A DNA stretch of 64,000 nt from Ramlibacter tataouinensis (GTDB lineage Bacteria > Pseudomonadota > Gammaproteobacteria > Burkholderiales > Burkholderiaceae_C). A model generated the notes under the pieces. It searched no databases. It saw nothing but the letters and a program-made list of their open reading frames with translations, and had not been told where the DNA came from. Each line of letters opens with the position of its first letter. Within the stretch, counting starts at the first letter, position 1. The stretch is taken from assembly GCF_001580455.1 (NCBI RefSeq), contig NZ_CP010951.1:2108001-2172000 (forward strand), in the 5' to 3' direction. Made by a program: the position numbers and the translations under genes. Shown in pieces: positions 1 through 10,127 of this stretch.

Positions 1-362
<362 letters not shown>

Positions 363-427
363 ACAAAAACCTCCGCCCTGCGGGCTGCGGGCTGCGGTGC
401 CATGAGCCTTCGGAGCGGCCGTGCGGC

Positions 428-1264
428 TCATGCGGCGGCTTTCATTGACTGTGGATTCCAGTTGTGGACCTCGCCCTGCGCGCGGCGGCACCAGGCCAAG
501 AGCGCATCGTAGACCGGCAGCATCGCTTCCAGCATCGCGTGGTCATCCGCGTGCAGCGCCGACATGCCGAGCGACACGGCGAGCAGGCCGCGGCATGGCG
601 GCGCCAGCTCCGGGCGGTCGGTGTCGGCGCCGCGAACGATGCGCGCGAGCCCCTCGAGCGCCGCATCGCGCAGGTCGACCGCCGCCAGCAAGGTGTCGAA
701 GCTGCACTGCCCGCCCTCGTGCTCGATCGGTGCGCCCGGGATGTCGTAAGGGACGGCCTGCAGGCGCCTCGCTTCAGCGAACACCTGCCCGGTCGGGACG
801 TAGAAGAACTGCGCCTGCGGGTCAATGAAGCGGCGGATCAGCCAGGGGCAGGCGATGCGGTCGATCTTGGGCCGCGCGCGCGTGATCCAGCGCGAAGGCT
901 GCCCGCTGGCCAGGCCCAGGTCCGGCCGCTTGCGCAGCGTCGGCAAGCCGGCGGCAACCAGGCCTTCGAAGCCGCCTTCGAGCCAGCGCGCGCGCCAGCC
1001 GGCGGCATTCAACTGCGCGGCGGCGTCCTGGCCGACCTCGTGCCCGTGCACGCAGTACACGACCACCTCGCGAGCCGCGTGTTCCCGCGCGAGGCGCGCG
1101 AGGTCCTGCGGGGCGCAGCGCTGCGCGCGCGGCGCCATGCGGTCGCTTTCGGCGAAGCGCTCGTCGCGGCGCACGTCGAGCACCCACGGGGCCTCGGGCG
1201 TGCCGAGCCGGTCGATGAAGTCCTGGGGAGAAATGGAAGAAGGCAGGGCGGTGTCCACGGTCAA
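428..1264 (-). CDS. chrB: Rhodanese/ChrB-domain chromate resistance protein
   Basis: A 278-residue protein with two parts. Residues 1-110 form a rhodanese-like domain (LDVRRDERFAE, then the loop CVHGHEV with the candidate active cysteine). Residues 130-260 match the ChrB C-terminal domain (RPKIDRIACPWLIRRFIDP, GAPIEHEGGQCSFDTLL). ChrB proteins are linked to chromate-responsive control of chrA or to resistance itself. It lies directly upstream of chrA on the same strand. Classical ChrB has a different N-terminus, so this is a ChrB-like fusion with a rhodanese rather than a canonical regulator. The start codon is an ATG at 1264. Confidence 0.8.
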   Translation of the reverse strand: MTVDTALPSSISPQDFIDRLGTPEAPWVLDVRRDERFAESDRMAPRAQRCAPQDLARLAREHAAREVVVYCVHGHEVGQDAAAQLNAAGWRARWLEGGFEGLVAAGLPTLRKRPDLGLASGQPSRWITRARPKIDRIACPWLIRRFIDPQAQFFYVPTGQVFAEARRLQAVPYDIPGAPIEHEGGQCSFDTLLAAVDLRDAALEGLARIVRGADTDRPELAPPCRGLLAVSLGMSALHADDHAMLEAMLPVYDALLAWCRRAQGEVHNWNPQSMKAAA

Positions 1265-1412
1265 ACTCCATGTGCGAGTTGCCAGCGCTTGGACGGGACA
1301 CCGTCTATCCCTTGCGGGGCCGGGAGGCTGCTTTCCCGATACGCCAAATTCTAGTCCAGGCCTTCAGGGCCAGGGGCGCCTCGCAGCGCGGCCCCGGCGC
1401 TGGGCAGCAAGC

Positions 1413-2954
1413 TCATGCGCGGCCGTCGGGAAGCGCCGGTGCCCGCAGCAGCGTCGGCCGGGGCAGCGGCGGCGTCTCGGCGGCCCCGCGCGGCGCAGCC
1501 TGCATCGCAGCCTGGTAGTCGCTGATGGCCTGCTCGGGATCGGCGGCCGCCGTGATGCCGCTGATCACCGCGACGCCAGCGGCGCCGCACTGCCGCGCTT
1601 GCGCCGCGCGCGCCGGGTCCATGCCGGCGATGGCGACCACCGGCAGCGGCAGCACGCCGCACCAGTACGCCAGGTTGGCATTGCCCTGCGGGATCCAGGG
1701 CATTTTCTTGGCCGCCGTCGGATGCACCGGCCCGCAGGCGATGTAGCTCGGGCGCAGCGCCCAGGCGCGACACACCTCCCAGCAGGAGTGCGTGCTGATC
1801 CCCAGCCGAAGTCCGGCGCGCGCGATGGCGCCGAGGTCAGCTTCGTCCAGGTCCTCCTGGCCGAGGTGCACGCCATAGGCCCCCTCCTCGAGGGCGATCC
1901 GCCAGTGGTCGTTGACGAACAGCTGCGCGCCGGCGCGCTCGCAGGCCGCGACGGCGCGCCGCACCTCCTCGCGCAGGCGCGGATGCGAGCGGTCCTTGAT
2001 GCGCAACTGCACGGTCTTCACGCCGGCGGCCGTGACGCGCGCGATCCAGTCCGCGCTGTCGGCGATCGCGTACAGGCCGAGGTCGGCGCTGCGCAGCGGC
2101 GCGAAGCCCGGCTGCACCTGCTGCGGGTCGCGGACGAACTCGGGCAGGTGCGCCATGCGCCGGGCGAACCCGGGCGCGGGGTGCCCCGGCACCGCGCCGC
2201 CGCCGGCCGGGAACGGCTCGCGCAGGGCCTGCGCGTTCGCCATCGTGGCGAACACCACGGCTTCGATCTCGACGAAGCCCAGTGCGAGCGCGGCGGTCGC
2301 GCTCGCGGCGAAGACGCTGCCCGTGGCTTCGGGGCGCGGCATGGCCTGCACCTGCGGCAGGCGCAGCCAGCCGGCGGCCCACGGCGCATCGACGAAGTCG
2401 GCGGCGACGCCCTCCGCCGCGTCGCCGCCGGCGATCGCGACGGCCGCCGCGCCCGCCGCACGCAGGCGGCGCGCGGCTTGCTCGACCTGGTGGCGACCGC
2501 GCAAGGGCGGCAGGCCCAGCAGCGCCGCGGCCGCCGCGCGATCGGGCGTGAGCAGCGTGGCGCGCGGCAGCAGCCGTTCGCAATAGGCGCGCGGCCAGGC
2601 CTCGCCGCCGAAGGCCGCGCCCGGGCCGGCGTCCAGCACCGGGTCGACCACCACGGCCAGCGCGGGATTCGACTCGCGCAGCCGGTCGATCCAGCGCACC
2701 ACCACGTCGAGGTTGGCCACCGAGCCCAGCAGGCCAGTCTTGATGGCCACCGGCGGCATGTCGCGCGCCAGCGCCGCGAGCTGCGCATCGAGCATGGCGG
2801 CGGCCACCGGCTCGACCGCCTCGACGCCGACGGCGTTCTGCGCGGTCAGCGCCGCGACGGCGCTGCAGCCGTGCGCGCCGAACGCCTCGAGCGCGCGCCG
2901 GTCCGCCTGCAGGCCGGCGCCGCTGCCCGAAACGGTCCAGACGATCGGCCTCAT
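1413..2954 (-). CDS. thiDE: Bifunctional HMP-phosphate kinase / thiamine-phosphate synthase (ThiD-ThiE fusion)
   Basis: About 513 residues. The first ~270 are a ThiD-type ribokinase-fold kinase (PIVWTVSGSGAGLQADRRA, VVVDPVLDAG, LLTPDRAAAAALLG), which phosphorylates HMP-P to HMP-PP. The last ~210 are a ThiE TIM barrel (GLYAIADS, KTVQLRIKD, FVNDHW, GVHLGQEDL, GPVHPTAAKK), which joins HMP-PP and thiazole phosphate. The ATG at 2954 is preferred because a G-rich stretch precedes it; an in-frame GTG at 2975 is the alternative. In the ThiD half the usual GTGCT-type anion-hole motif reads ATGSVFAAS, so kinase activity deserves testing. It is the last gene of the thiamine operon. Confidence 0.9.
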   Translation of the reverse strand: MRPIVWTVSGSGAGLQADRRALEAFGAHGCSAVAALTAQNAVGVEAVEPVAAAMLDAQLAALARDMPPVAIKTGLLGSVANLDVVVRWIDRLRESNPALAVVVDPVLDAGPGAAFGGEAWPRAYCERLLPRATLLTPDRAAAAALLGLPPLRGRHQVEQAARRLRAAGAAAVAIAGGDAAEGVAADFVDAPWAAGWLRLPQVQAMPRPEATGSVFAASATAALALGFVEIEAVVFATMANAQALREPFPAGGGAVPGHPAPGFARRMAHLPEFVRDPQQVQPGFAPLRSADLGLYAIADSADWIARVTAAGVKTVQLRIKDRSHPRLREEVRRAVAACERAGAQLFVNDHWRIALEEGAYGVHLGQEDLDEADLGAIARAGLRLGISTHSCWEVCRAWALRPSYIACGPVHPTAAKKMPWIPQGNANLAYWCGVLPLPVVAIAGMDPARAAQARQCGAAGVAVISGITAAADPEQAISDYQAAMQAAPRGAAETPPLPRPTLLRAPALPDGRA

Positions 2955-3003
2955 GGGTGCCCCCACGCTTGACACTTCGTGTCCTGCGCCGGCCGTGCGG
3001 CGC

Positions 3004-3777
3004 TCATAGAACGAACGGCCGGCCCGTGACCGGCGTCGTCGGCACCGCCATCTCCTGCTTGGCCATCACGCCGGCTTCGTAGGCCAGGCGGCCCGATTCG
3101 ATCGCCAGCCGGAACGCCCGCGCCATCGTGACAGGGTCGTCGGCCAGCGCCACCGCCGAGTTGAGCAGCACGGCGTCGTAGCCGAGTTCCATCGCCTGCA
3201 CCGCGTCCTTGGGCGAGCCGATGCCGGCGTCGACCACCAGCGGCACGCCCGGCAGGCGCGCGCGCAGCGTGCGCAGCGCCGTCGGGTTGAGCAGGCCCTG
3301 GCCCGAGCCGATCGGCGCGCCCCAGGGCATGAGCACGCGGCAGCCGGCGTCGAGCAGGCGCTGGCAGGCCACCAGGTCGTCCGTGCAGTAGGGAAAGACC
3401 TCGAAGCCGTCCTTCACCAGCTCCTTGGCGGCGGCGAGCAGCTCGAAGGGATCCGGCTGCAGGGTGTACTCGTCGCCGATCACCTCGAGCTTGATCCAGT
3501 TCGTCTCGTACAGCTCGCGCGCCATGCGAGCGATGTTCACGGCCTCGCGTGCCGTGTGGCAGCCGGCGGTGTTGGGCAAGACGTGCACACCGCTGTCGCG
3601 GATCAGCTGGAGGTCGTTGGGCGTGCCGCCAGCGGCCAGTTGGCGCCGCAGGCCGACGGTGACGACTTGCGCGCCCGAGGCGGCAATCGCCTGCTCCAGC
3701 ACGGCGGGCGAAGGGTAGCGTGCGGTGCCGAGGAAGAAGCGGCTCTCGAGCTCGACCCCGGCGATCTGGAATGCCAT
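3004..3777 (-). CDS. thiG: Thiazole synthase ThiG
   Basis: A 257-residue TIM-barrel enzyme that builds the thiazole phosphate ring from DXP, dehydroglycine and ThiS thiocarboxylate. Visible motifs: SRFFLGTARYPSP near the N-terminus, LPNTAGCHTAREAV, KLEVIGDE with the lysine expected to form the DXP imine, VLMPWGAPIGSGQGL, and VVDAGIGSPKDA. Length is normal. It lies 2 bp after thiS and is followed by thiDE. The glycine-derived imine would come from ThiO encoded upstream. Confidence 0.95.
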   Translation of the reverse strand: MAFQIAGVELESRFFLGTARYPSPAVLEQAIAASGAQVVTVGLRRQLAAGGTPNDLQLIRDSGVHVLPNTAGCHTAREAVNIARMARELYETNWIKLEVIGDEYTLQPDPFELLAAAKELVKDGFEVFPYCTDDLVACQRLLDAGCRVLMPWGAPIGSGQGLLNPTALRTLRARLPGVPLVVDAGIGSPKDAVQAMELGYDAVLLNSAVALADDPVTMARAFRLAIESGRLAYEAGVMAKQEMAVPTTPVTGRPFVL

Positions 3778-3779
3778 GG

Positions 3780-3983
3780 TCAGCCTCCGGTGATGGGTTG
3801 GAAAGTGAGGACGGCGTCGCCGTCGCGCAGCGGCCGCTGCGCGCGCGACGCGCGCGGGACGAATTCGCCGTTAACGGCGGTGGCCAGCCACTGCGGCGGC
3901 TGGGCCAGGCCGGCGATCAGGTCGGCGAGCGTGGCGCCTGCGGGCAGCACGCGCGCCTCGCCGTTCAGGGTGACTTGCATCAT
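3780..3983 (-). CDS. thiS: Sulfur carrier protein ThiS
   Basis: A 67-residue ubiquitin-fold protein. It ends in the diglycine PITGG, the site of adenylation and thiocarboxylation. Other family marks are the opening MQVTLNGEARVLP and VAVNGEFVPR in the middle. It delivers sulfur to ThiG. The ATG overlaps the stop of thiO by 4 bp and thiG follows after 2 bp, so the three are translationally coupled. Confidence 0.95.
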   Translation of the reverse strand: MMQVTLNGEARVLPAGATLADLIAGLAQPPQWLATAVNGEFVPRASRAQRPLRDGDAVLTFQPITGG

Positions 3984-4999
3984 GCCAAGGCCTCCAGCGC
4001 CTGCTCGACCATCGCCGGCGCGATCAGCCAGCCGTGCCGGTACAGGCCGTTGAGGCGCGTGATGCCCGGCTGCGCCTCGACGCGCGGCAGGTTGTCGGGC
4101 AGGGCCGGGCGCAGGTTGGTGTCGGCCAGCACGATGCGCGCCTCGCCGAGCTCGGGCACCAGGCTGTGCGCCGCGGCCAGCAGTTCGACGGTGGTGCGCA
4201 GCGACACCGGCGAGCGGTCCTCGCTCTCGATCGAGCTGGCGCCGACCACCACCTGGTCACCGCCGCGCGGCACCAGGTACACCGCGTGGCGCGGGTGCAG
4301 CAGGCGCAGCGGACGGCGCAGCGCCACCCCGGGCGCGTGCAGCGTGAACACTTCGCCGCGCACGCCGCGCACCGGCAGCTCCGGCCGGGCACCGGCGCCG
4401 CGCGCATCGAACACCCAGTCGAACGCATGGCGCTCGCCCCGGCTCCACAGTGCGCCGCGCTCCAGCCGCTCGACGCTGCGGCCCCAGTGCCAGCGCGCGC
4501 CGGCGCGCGTCGCCGCCGCCGCCAGCGCCTGCATCGCCTGCACCGTGTGCAGGCTGCCTTCCCCGGGCAGCAGCCAGGCATGCGCCGGGCCCTGCACCGC
4601 CGGCTCCAGCTCGCGCGCCTGGGCCATCGTCATCGGCTGCGGCTCGAAGCCCGGCGGCGCCTTGCGCGTCAGGAAGTCGATGGTGCGCGCGGCCGCGCCT
4701 TCGTCGCCCCGATGGGCGAACAGCAGGCTGCCCTCGCGCCGCACTTCGAGATCGACGTCGAGCTGCGCCGCGATCTCGGGCCACAGCTCCAGCGAGCGCA
4801 GCCCGAGCGCGAACACGTGCTCGTCCGCGCATTGCAGTTCCGCCACCGGGCACAGCATGCCCGCGGCGGTCCAGCCGGCGGCGCCGCGCGCCTGCGCGTC
4901 GGCGGCGGGGTCGAACACCTCGACCGCGTGGCCGGCGCGCGCCAGCCGGAAGGCGAGCAGCCGGCCCACCAGGCCTGCCCCTGCGATACCGATCTTCAT
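3980..4999 (-). CDS. thiO: FAD-dependent glycine oxidase ThiO
   Basis: A 339-residue D-amino-acid-oxidase-family flavoenzyme. The N-terminus has the FAD Rossmann motif GIAGAGLVGRLLAFRLARAG with the acidic end of strand 2 (VEVFD). The C-terminus has LNGLYRHGWLIAPAM, typical for ThiO. It makes iminoacetate (dehydroglycine) for ThiG in organisms without ThiH. It sits between thiC and thiS in the operon, 4 bp from thiC and overlapping thiS by 4 bp. Confidence 0.93.
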   Translation of the reverse strand: MKIGIAGAGLVGRLLAFRLARAGHAVEVFDPAADAQARGAAGWTAAGMLCPVAELQCADEHVFALGLRSLELWPEIAAQLDVDLEVRREGSLLFAHRGDEGAAARTIDFLTRKAPPGFEPQPMTMAQARELEPAVQGPAHAWLLPGEGSLHTVQAMQALAAAATRAGARWHWGRSVERLERGALWSRGERHAFDWVFDARGAGARPELPVRGVRGEVFTLHAPGVALRRPLRLLHPRHAVYLVPRGGDQVVVGASSIESEDRSPVSLRTTVELLAAAHSLVPELGEARIVLADTNLRPALPDNLPRVEAQPGITRLNGLYRHGWLIAPAMVEQALEALA

Positions 5000-5003
5000 G
5001 GGG

Positions 5004-6860
<1,857 letters not shown>

Positions 6861-6936
6861 GGGCCAATCCTTGGAGCAAGTGATCGTTTGCTCCAGGGAT
6901 GGCAGGACGCGGGGCCCGCGAGGGCCAGGGACACTG

Positions 6937-7036
6937 TCAGCTCTTCTTACGCCGGTACGAACCGGTTCAAGTTCACGGGTTTGGACTCACCATCTCAGCG
7001 ATACCGGCCTTCTTTCGAAGGGCCGCTCGCACCCCG
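6937..7036 (-). promoter_or_regulatory. TPP riboswitch (THI element) upstream of thiC
   Basis: Read on the minus strand the region contains the THI-box landmarks in order: a GGGGTGC start, CGCTGAGATGG, AACCCGTGAACTTGAACCGG, and GTACCGGCGTAAGAAGAGC. These are the pyrimidine-sensing CTGAGA loop and the pyrophosphate-sensing helix of the TPP aptamer. It precedes thiC by about 75 bp, so thiamine pyrophosphate should shut off the whole operon. Exact ends are approximate. The expression platform was not resolved. Confidence 0.93.
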
Positions 7037-7108
7037 GAGCAGCGGCAGTATAGCGGCGCGTGCCGACCGCGCGCCAGTCCCATTCGGGACCGGCCGTGGC
7101 ATCTGTGG

Positions 7109-8020
7109 CTAAAGCGCCATGTCGAGCGCGACGCGCATCGCGTCGACCTCGGAGCCCTTCAGGGGATCGAACTCGAACTTCGCGCCCACATCGAGCGCGC
7201 GCGCGAGCGAGGGGCTCGGCGGCTTGCTCTTGAGGCCGTCGAACAGCGCCAGCGTGCGCGCCGCGACGTCGGCCGGGGTGTCGTGCCGCACATAGATGCC
7301 GTAGCCCCAGCTGGTTTGCTTGGTGGGGATGACGAACAGGCGCGCGTGGTGGATCTTCGGATCGGCGCCGATCTGGTTGTGCATCGAAGCCGAACGCGCG
7401 CCCTGAACGCGCGTGATCACCCCGACCCAGCGGTCCGGGCGCCACTCGAACGCGGCTTTCGTCGGCAGGTAGCTCTGGCCGAGCCCGATCTTCGGCGGCA
7501 CGTCGGCCACCTTGCCGCAGCGCTTCTCGGCCTTCACCAGCGCCGTGGTCACGCCGCTTTGCATGCCGAAGCAGGTCGCCTGCCTCAGCCGGTCGAGCAC
7601 CTGGGCCTGTTCATCCGGCTTCAGCTGCGAGAGCTCCACGGGTTTCGGGTCCTTCTCGCTGCCGAGGTCACCGAGCAACAGGATCGCGGCCTTGATCTCT
7701 TCGGTGTTCACCGCGATCGGCTTGTAGCCGGAGGCCAGCCCCACCACCGGGTTGCCGTAGACCCAGCAGGGCGGCCGGGGCCCCTTGACGGCCGCCACGG
7801 CCTCCTCGAGGCTGCTGACGTTGACCACCGGCGAGGCCGACAGGCCGCCGCGGCCGATGAACTCGGACAGTTCCTGCGCCGCCCGGGCGACCTGCGGCGT
7901 GCCTTCGCCGCGGATCACTTGCGGGTTGAGATACACGCCGCCCTCGCAGGTTTGGGCCGAGGCGGCCAGGCAGCAGGATGCGAGCGCACCGGCGGCCAGT
8001 AGCAATCTGTACTTCCTCAT
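7109..8020 (-). CDS. Secreted periplasmic binding-protein-like protein (PhnD-like)
   Basis: A 303-residue protein with a signal peptide (MRKYRLLLAAGALASCC, cleavage expected after ASA). The mature part resembles periplasmic phosphonate/phosphite-type binding proteins (GRGGLSASPVVNVSSLEEAV, GNPVVGLASGYKPIAV, GVTTALVKAEKRCGK) but has six or more cysteines and no adjacent ABC permease or ATPase. Its function is unknown. The divergent intergenic region carries a copy of the TTGACCGCGGTCAA operator 99 bp from the ATG, so it may belong to the oxalate regulon. Ligand binding to a carboxylate is conceivable but unproven. Confidence 0.6.
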   Translation of the reverse strand: MRKYRLLLAAGALASCCLAASAQTCEGGVYLNPQVIRGEGTPQVARAAQELSEFIGRGGLSASPVVNVSSLEEAVAAVKGPRPPCWVYGNPVVGLASGYKPIAVNTEEIKAAILLLGDLGSEKDPKPVELSQLKPDEQAQVLDRLRQATCFGMQSGVTTALVKAEKRCGKVADVPPKIGLGQSYLPTKAAFEWRPDRWVGVITRVQGARSASMHNQIGADPKIHHARLFVIPTKQTSWGYGIYVRHDTPADVAARTLALFDGLKSKPPSPSLARALDVGAKFEFDPLKGSEVDAMRVALDMAL

Positions 8021-8118
8021 GACCGTTGTCTCCTTCGTCGTTATCTGAACTTCTGGGCCCGGGCAGCCGAAACGCCTGCACGGCGATCACGGTTTACGCC
8101 TGTGAATATTTGCGCTGA

Positions 8119-8132
8119 TTGACCGCGGTCAA
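8119..8132. promoter_or_regulatory. Operator copy A: TTGACCGCGGTCAA, perfect palindrome
   Basis: A 14-bp perfect palindrome of the TTGAC-N4-GTCAA type. Read towards the minus strand, a TAAACC hexamer starts 36 bp from the palindrome's first base, close to the 37-bp spacing seen at the other sites but weaker. The likely target is the periplasmic protein gene at 7109-8020. It lies 77 bp from copy B, which serves the opposite strand. Confidence 0.65.
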
Positions 8133-8183
8133 GAACTCGGGTTTTCCCGTTGAGCTGAAAACAGACACGCGTTGCGCGCGAGC

Positions 8184-8238
8184 TTTTTTTGAATCTTGAC
8201 CCCGGTCAACGGCCCGCCGTCGCCGCCTCCCGCACAGT
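8184..8238 (+). promoter_or_regulatory. Operator copy B with -10 element (promoter for PAS-frc operon)
   Basis: A T7 tract (8184-8190), then GAATC, then the palindrome TTGACCCCGGTCAA (8196-8209). A candidate -10 hexamer CACAGT is at 8233-8238, exactly 37 bp from the palindrome start. No good -35 box follows the palindrome, as expected for a promoter that depends on an activator bound near -42. Transcription would begin near 8245, ahead of the ATG at 8291. Confidence 0.7.
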
Positions 8239-8290
8239 GCACTCAAGCGAAGGGGGCTCCACGCCGCGCTGCATCCATCACGAGGAGTCA

Positions 8291-8725
8291 ATGGCGACCA
8301 TGACGATCGATCACGAAGAGTTGATCCAGGCCATCGGCGACGCCGTTGTCGTCGCCGGCACCGACGGGAACATCGCGTACTGGAATCCGGCGGCCACGCG
8401 CATCTTCGGCTTCACCGAGGACGAGGCCATGGGCCGGGCGCTGGACCTGATCATTCCCGAACGCCAGCGCGCGCGCCACAACGAGGGCTATGCCAAGACG
8501 GTGGCCACGGGGACGACGCGCTACGGCACCTCGCTGCTGCGCGTGCCGGCGCTGCACAAGGACGGCCGCCGGCTGTCGATCGCCTTCACGGTGGCCCTGC
8601 TCCAGGGCGAGGACGGCGGCGTCAGCGGCGTGGCCGCGGTCATCCGCGACGAGACCGAGCGCTTCGAGCAGGACCAGCAGCTGCGCAAGCGCCTGACCGA
8701 ACTGGAAATGGCCGCGCGCGCCTAG
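8291..8725 (+). CDS. Stand-alone PAS-domain protein
   Basis: A 144-residue cytosolic protein that is almost entirely one PAS fold: HEELIQAIGDAVVVAGTDG, YWNPAATRIFGFTEDEAMG, the loop DLIIPERQRARHNEGY, and the C-terminal IRDETERFEQDQQL helix. No output domain is present. The ATG at 8291 is chosen over longer readings because GAGGAG lies 4-9 bp upstream. It is the first gene after operator B and 49 bp before frc. A role as a small sensor or ligand-binding partner in oxalate control is inference. PAS proteins with the RxxHNxGY segment can bind haem or flavin, but this one is untested. Confidence 0.8.
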   Translation: MATMTIDHEELIQAIGDAVVVAGTDGNIAYWNPAATRIFGFTEDEAMGRALDLIIPERQRARHNEGYAKTVATGTTRYGTSLLRVPALHKDGRRLSIAFTVALLQGEDGGVSGVAAVIRDETERFEQDQQLRKRLTELEMAARA

Positions 8726-8774
8726 CGCCTGTTACCCGGCCCGCAACACGATTTGAAACTTCGGAGATAGAGAG

Positions 8775-10025
8775 ATGGACGACAAGGCCTTGAGCGGCGT
8801 GCGCATCCTGGACTTCACGCACGTGCAGTCCGGCCCCACCTGCACCCAATTGCTGGCGTGGTTCGGCGCCGACGTGATCAAAGTCGAGCGACCGGGCGAA
8901 GGCGACGCCACGCGCGGGCAACTGCGCGACATTCCCGGCGTGGACAGCCTGTACTTCACGATGCTGAACCACAACAAGCGTTCGGTCACGCTGAACGCGA
9001 AATCGCGCGGGGGCAAGCAGCTGCTGGAGTCGCTGATCAAGCACTGCGACGTGCTGGTGGAGAACTTCGCGCCCGGCGCGATGGAGCGCATGGGACTGAC
9101 GTGGGAGCGCATCCACGAGCTCAACCCGCGCATGATCGTCGGATCGGTCAAGGGTTTCGGCCCCGGACGCTACGAGGACTGCAAGGTCTACGAGAACGTC
9201 GCGCAGTGCGCCGGCGGCGCCGCCTCGACCACCGGTTTCGACGATGGCCCGCCGGTCGTGTCCGGCGCGCAGATCGGCGACAGCGGCACCGGCCTGCACC
9301 TGGCGCTGGGCATCGTGACGGCGCTGTATCACCGCACGCGCTCCGGCCGCGGCCAGAAGGTGCTGGCGCCCATGCAGGACGCGGTGCTGAACCTGTGCCG
9401 CGTCAAGCTGCGCGACCAGCAGCGCCTGGAGCGCGCGCACTCGCTGCACGAATACCCGCAGTACCCGGATGGCAAGTTCGGCGACGCCGTGCCGCGCGCC
9501 GGCAACGCCTCCGGCGGCGGCCAGCCGGGCTGGATCCTGCGCTGCAAGGGCTGGGAGACCGATCCCAATGCCTACATCTACTTCATCACGCAGGCGGCCG
9601 TGTGGCCGGCGGTGTGCAAGGTGATCGGCGAGGAAGAGTGGATCACCGACGAGGCCTACGCGACGCCGCAGGCGCGCCTGCTGCACCTGAAGCCCATCTT
9701 CGCGCGCATCGAGCAGTGGACCATGAGCAAGACCAAGTTCGAGGCCATGGAGATCCTGAACCAGTACGACATCCCGTGCGGGCCGATCCTGTCGATGAAG
9801 GAGATCGCCGAGGACCCGTGGCTGCGCCAGAGCGGCACCGTGGTCGAGGTGGAGCATCCGACGCGCGGGCGGCACCTGACCGTCGGCAACCCGATCAAGC
9901 TGTCCGACAGCCCGACCGAAGTCACCCGCGCGCCGCTGCTCGGCGAGCACACCGAGGAGGTGCTGCTCGAGCTGGGCTACACCGCGGGCGACATGAAGGC
10001 CTTGCGCGACGAAGGCGCGATCTGA
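8775..10025 (+). CDS. frc: Formyl-CoA:oxalate CoA-transferase (Frc), copy 1
   Basis: A 416-residue class III CoA-transferase that transfers CoA from formyl-CoA to oxalate. The chain follows Oxalobacter Frc throughout: FTHVQSGPTCTQLLAWFGAD, ENFAPGAMERMG, VYENVAQCAGGAASTTGF, then GDSGTG with the catalytic aspartate at residue 169, the same number as in Oxalobacter Frc, and MQDAVLNLCRVKLRDQQRLE. The tetraglycine loop that closes over the active site reads SGGGQ, with Ser246 in place of the first glycine; the second frc copy keeps GGGGQ. It is followed by the ligase-like, FAH, panE and pyk genes on the same strand. Confidence 0.93.
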   Translation: MDDKALSGVRILDFTHVQSGPTCTQLLAWFGADVIKVERPGEGDATRGQLRDIPGVDSLYFTMLNHNKRSVTLNAKSRGGKQLLESLIKHCDVLVENFAPGAMERMGLTWERIHELNPRMIVGSVKGFGPGRYEDCKVYENVAQCAGGAASTTGFDDGPPVVSGAQIGDSGTGLHLALGIVTALYHRTRSGRGQKVLAPMQDAVLNLCRVKLRDQQRLERAHSLHEYPQYPDGKFGDAVPRAGNASGGGQPGWILRCKGWETDPNAYIYFITQAAVWPAVCKVIGEEEWITDEAYATPQARLLHLKPIFARIEQWTMSKTKFEAMEILNQYDIPCGPILSMKEIAEDPWLRQSGTVVEVEHPTRGRHLTVGNPIKLSDSPTEVTRAPLLGEHTEEVLLELGYTAGDMKALRDEGAI

Positions 10026-10127
10026 AGCGAAGCATCACGTGGCGCTGATGGTCTGGATAAAAACAATTGACTGTTATTTATCGTGGCCGATTTCTACAGT
10101 CACTTCATTCCTTCCTTCGAGGAGACG

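Noticed and set aside
825..2972. Long open frame of 715 codons on the plus strand
   Set aside because: It is antisense to chrB and thiDE, Arg/Gly-rich and without family similarity. It is an artefact of high GC.
10066..10110. TTGACT followed by AT-rich sequence after frc1 as an extra operator or promoter
   Set aside because: No GTCAA half follows, and no well-spaced -10 is visible. A weak internal promoter cannot be excluded.
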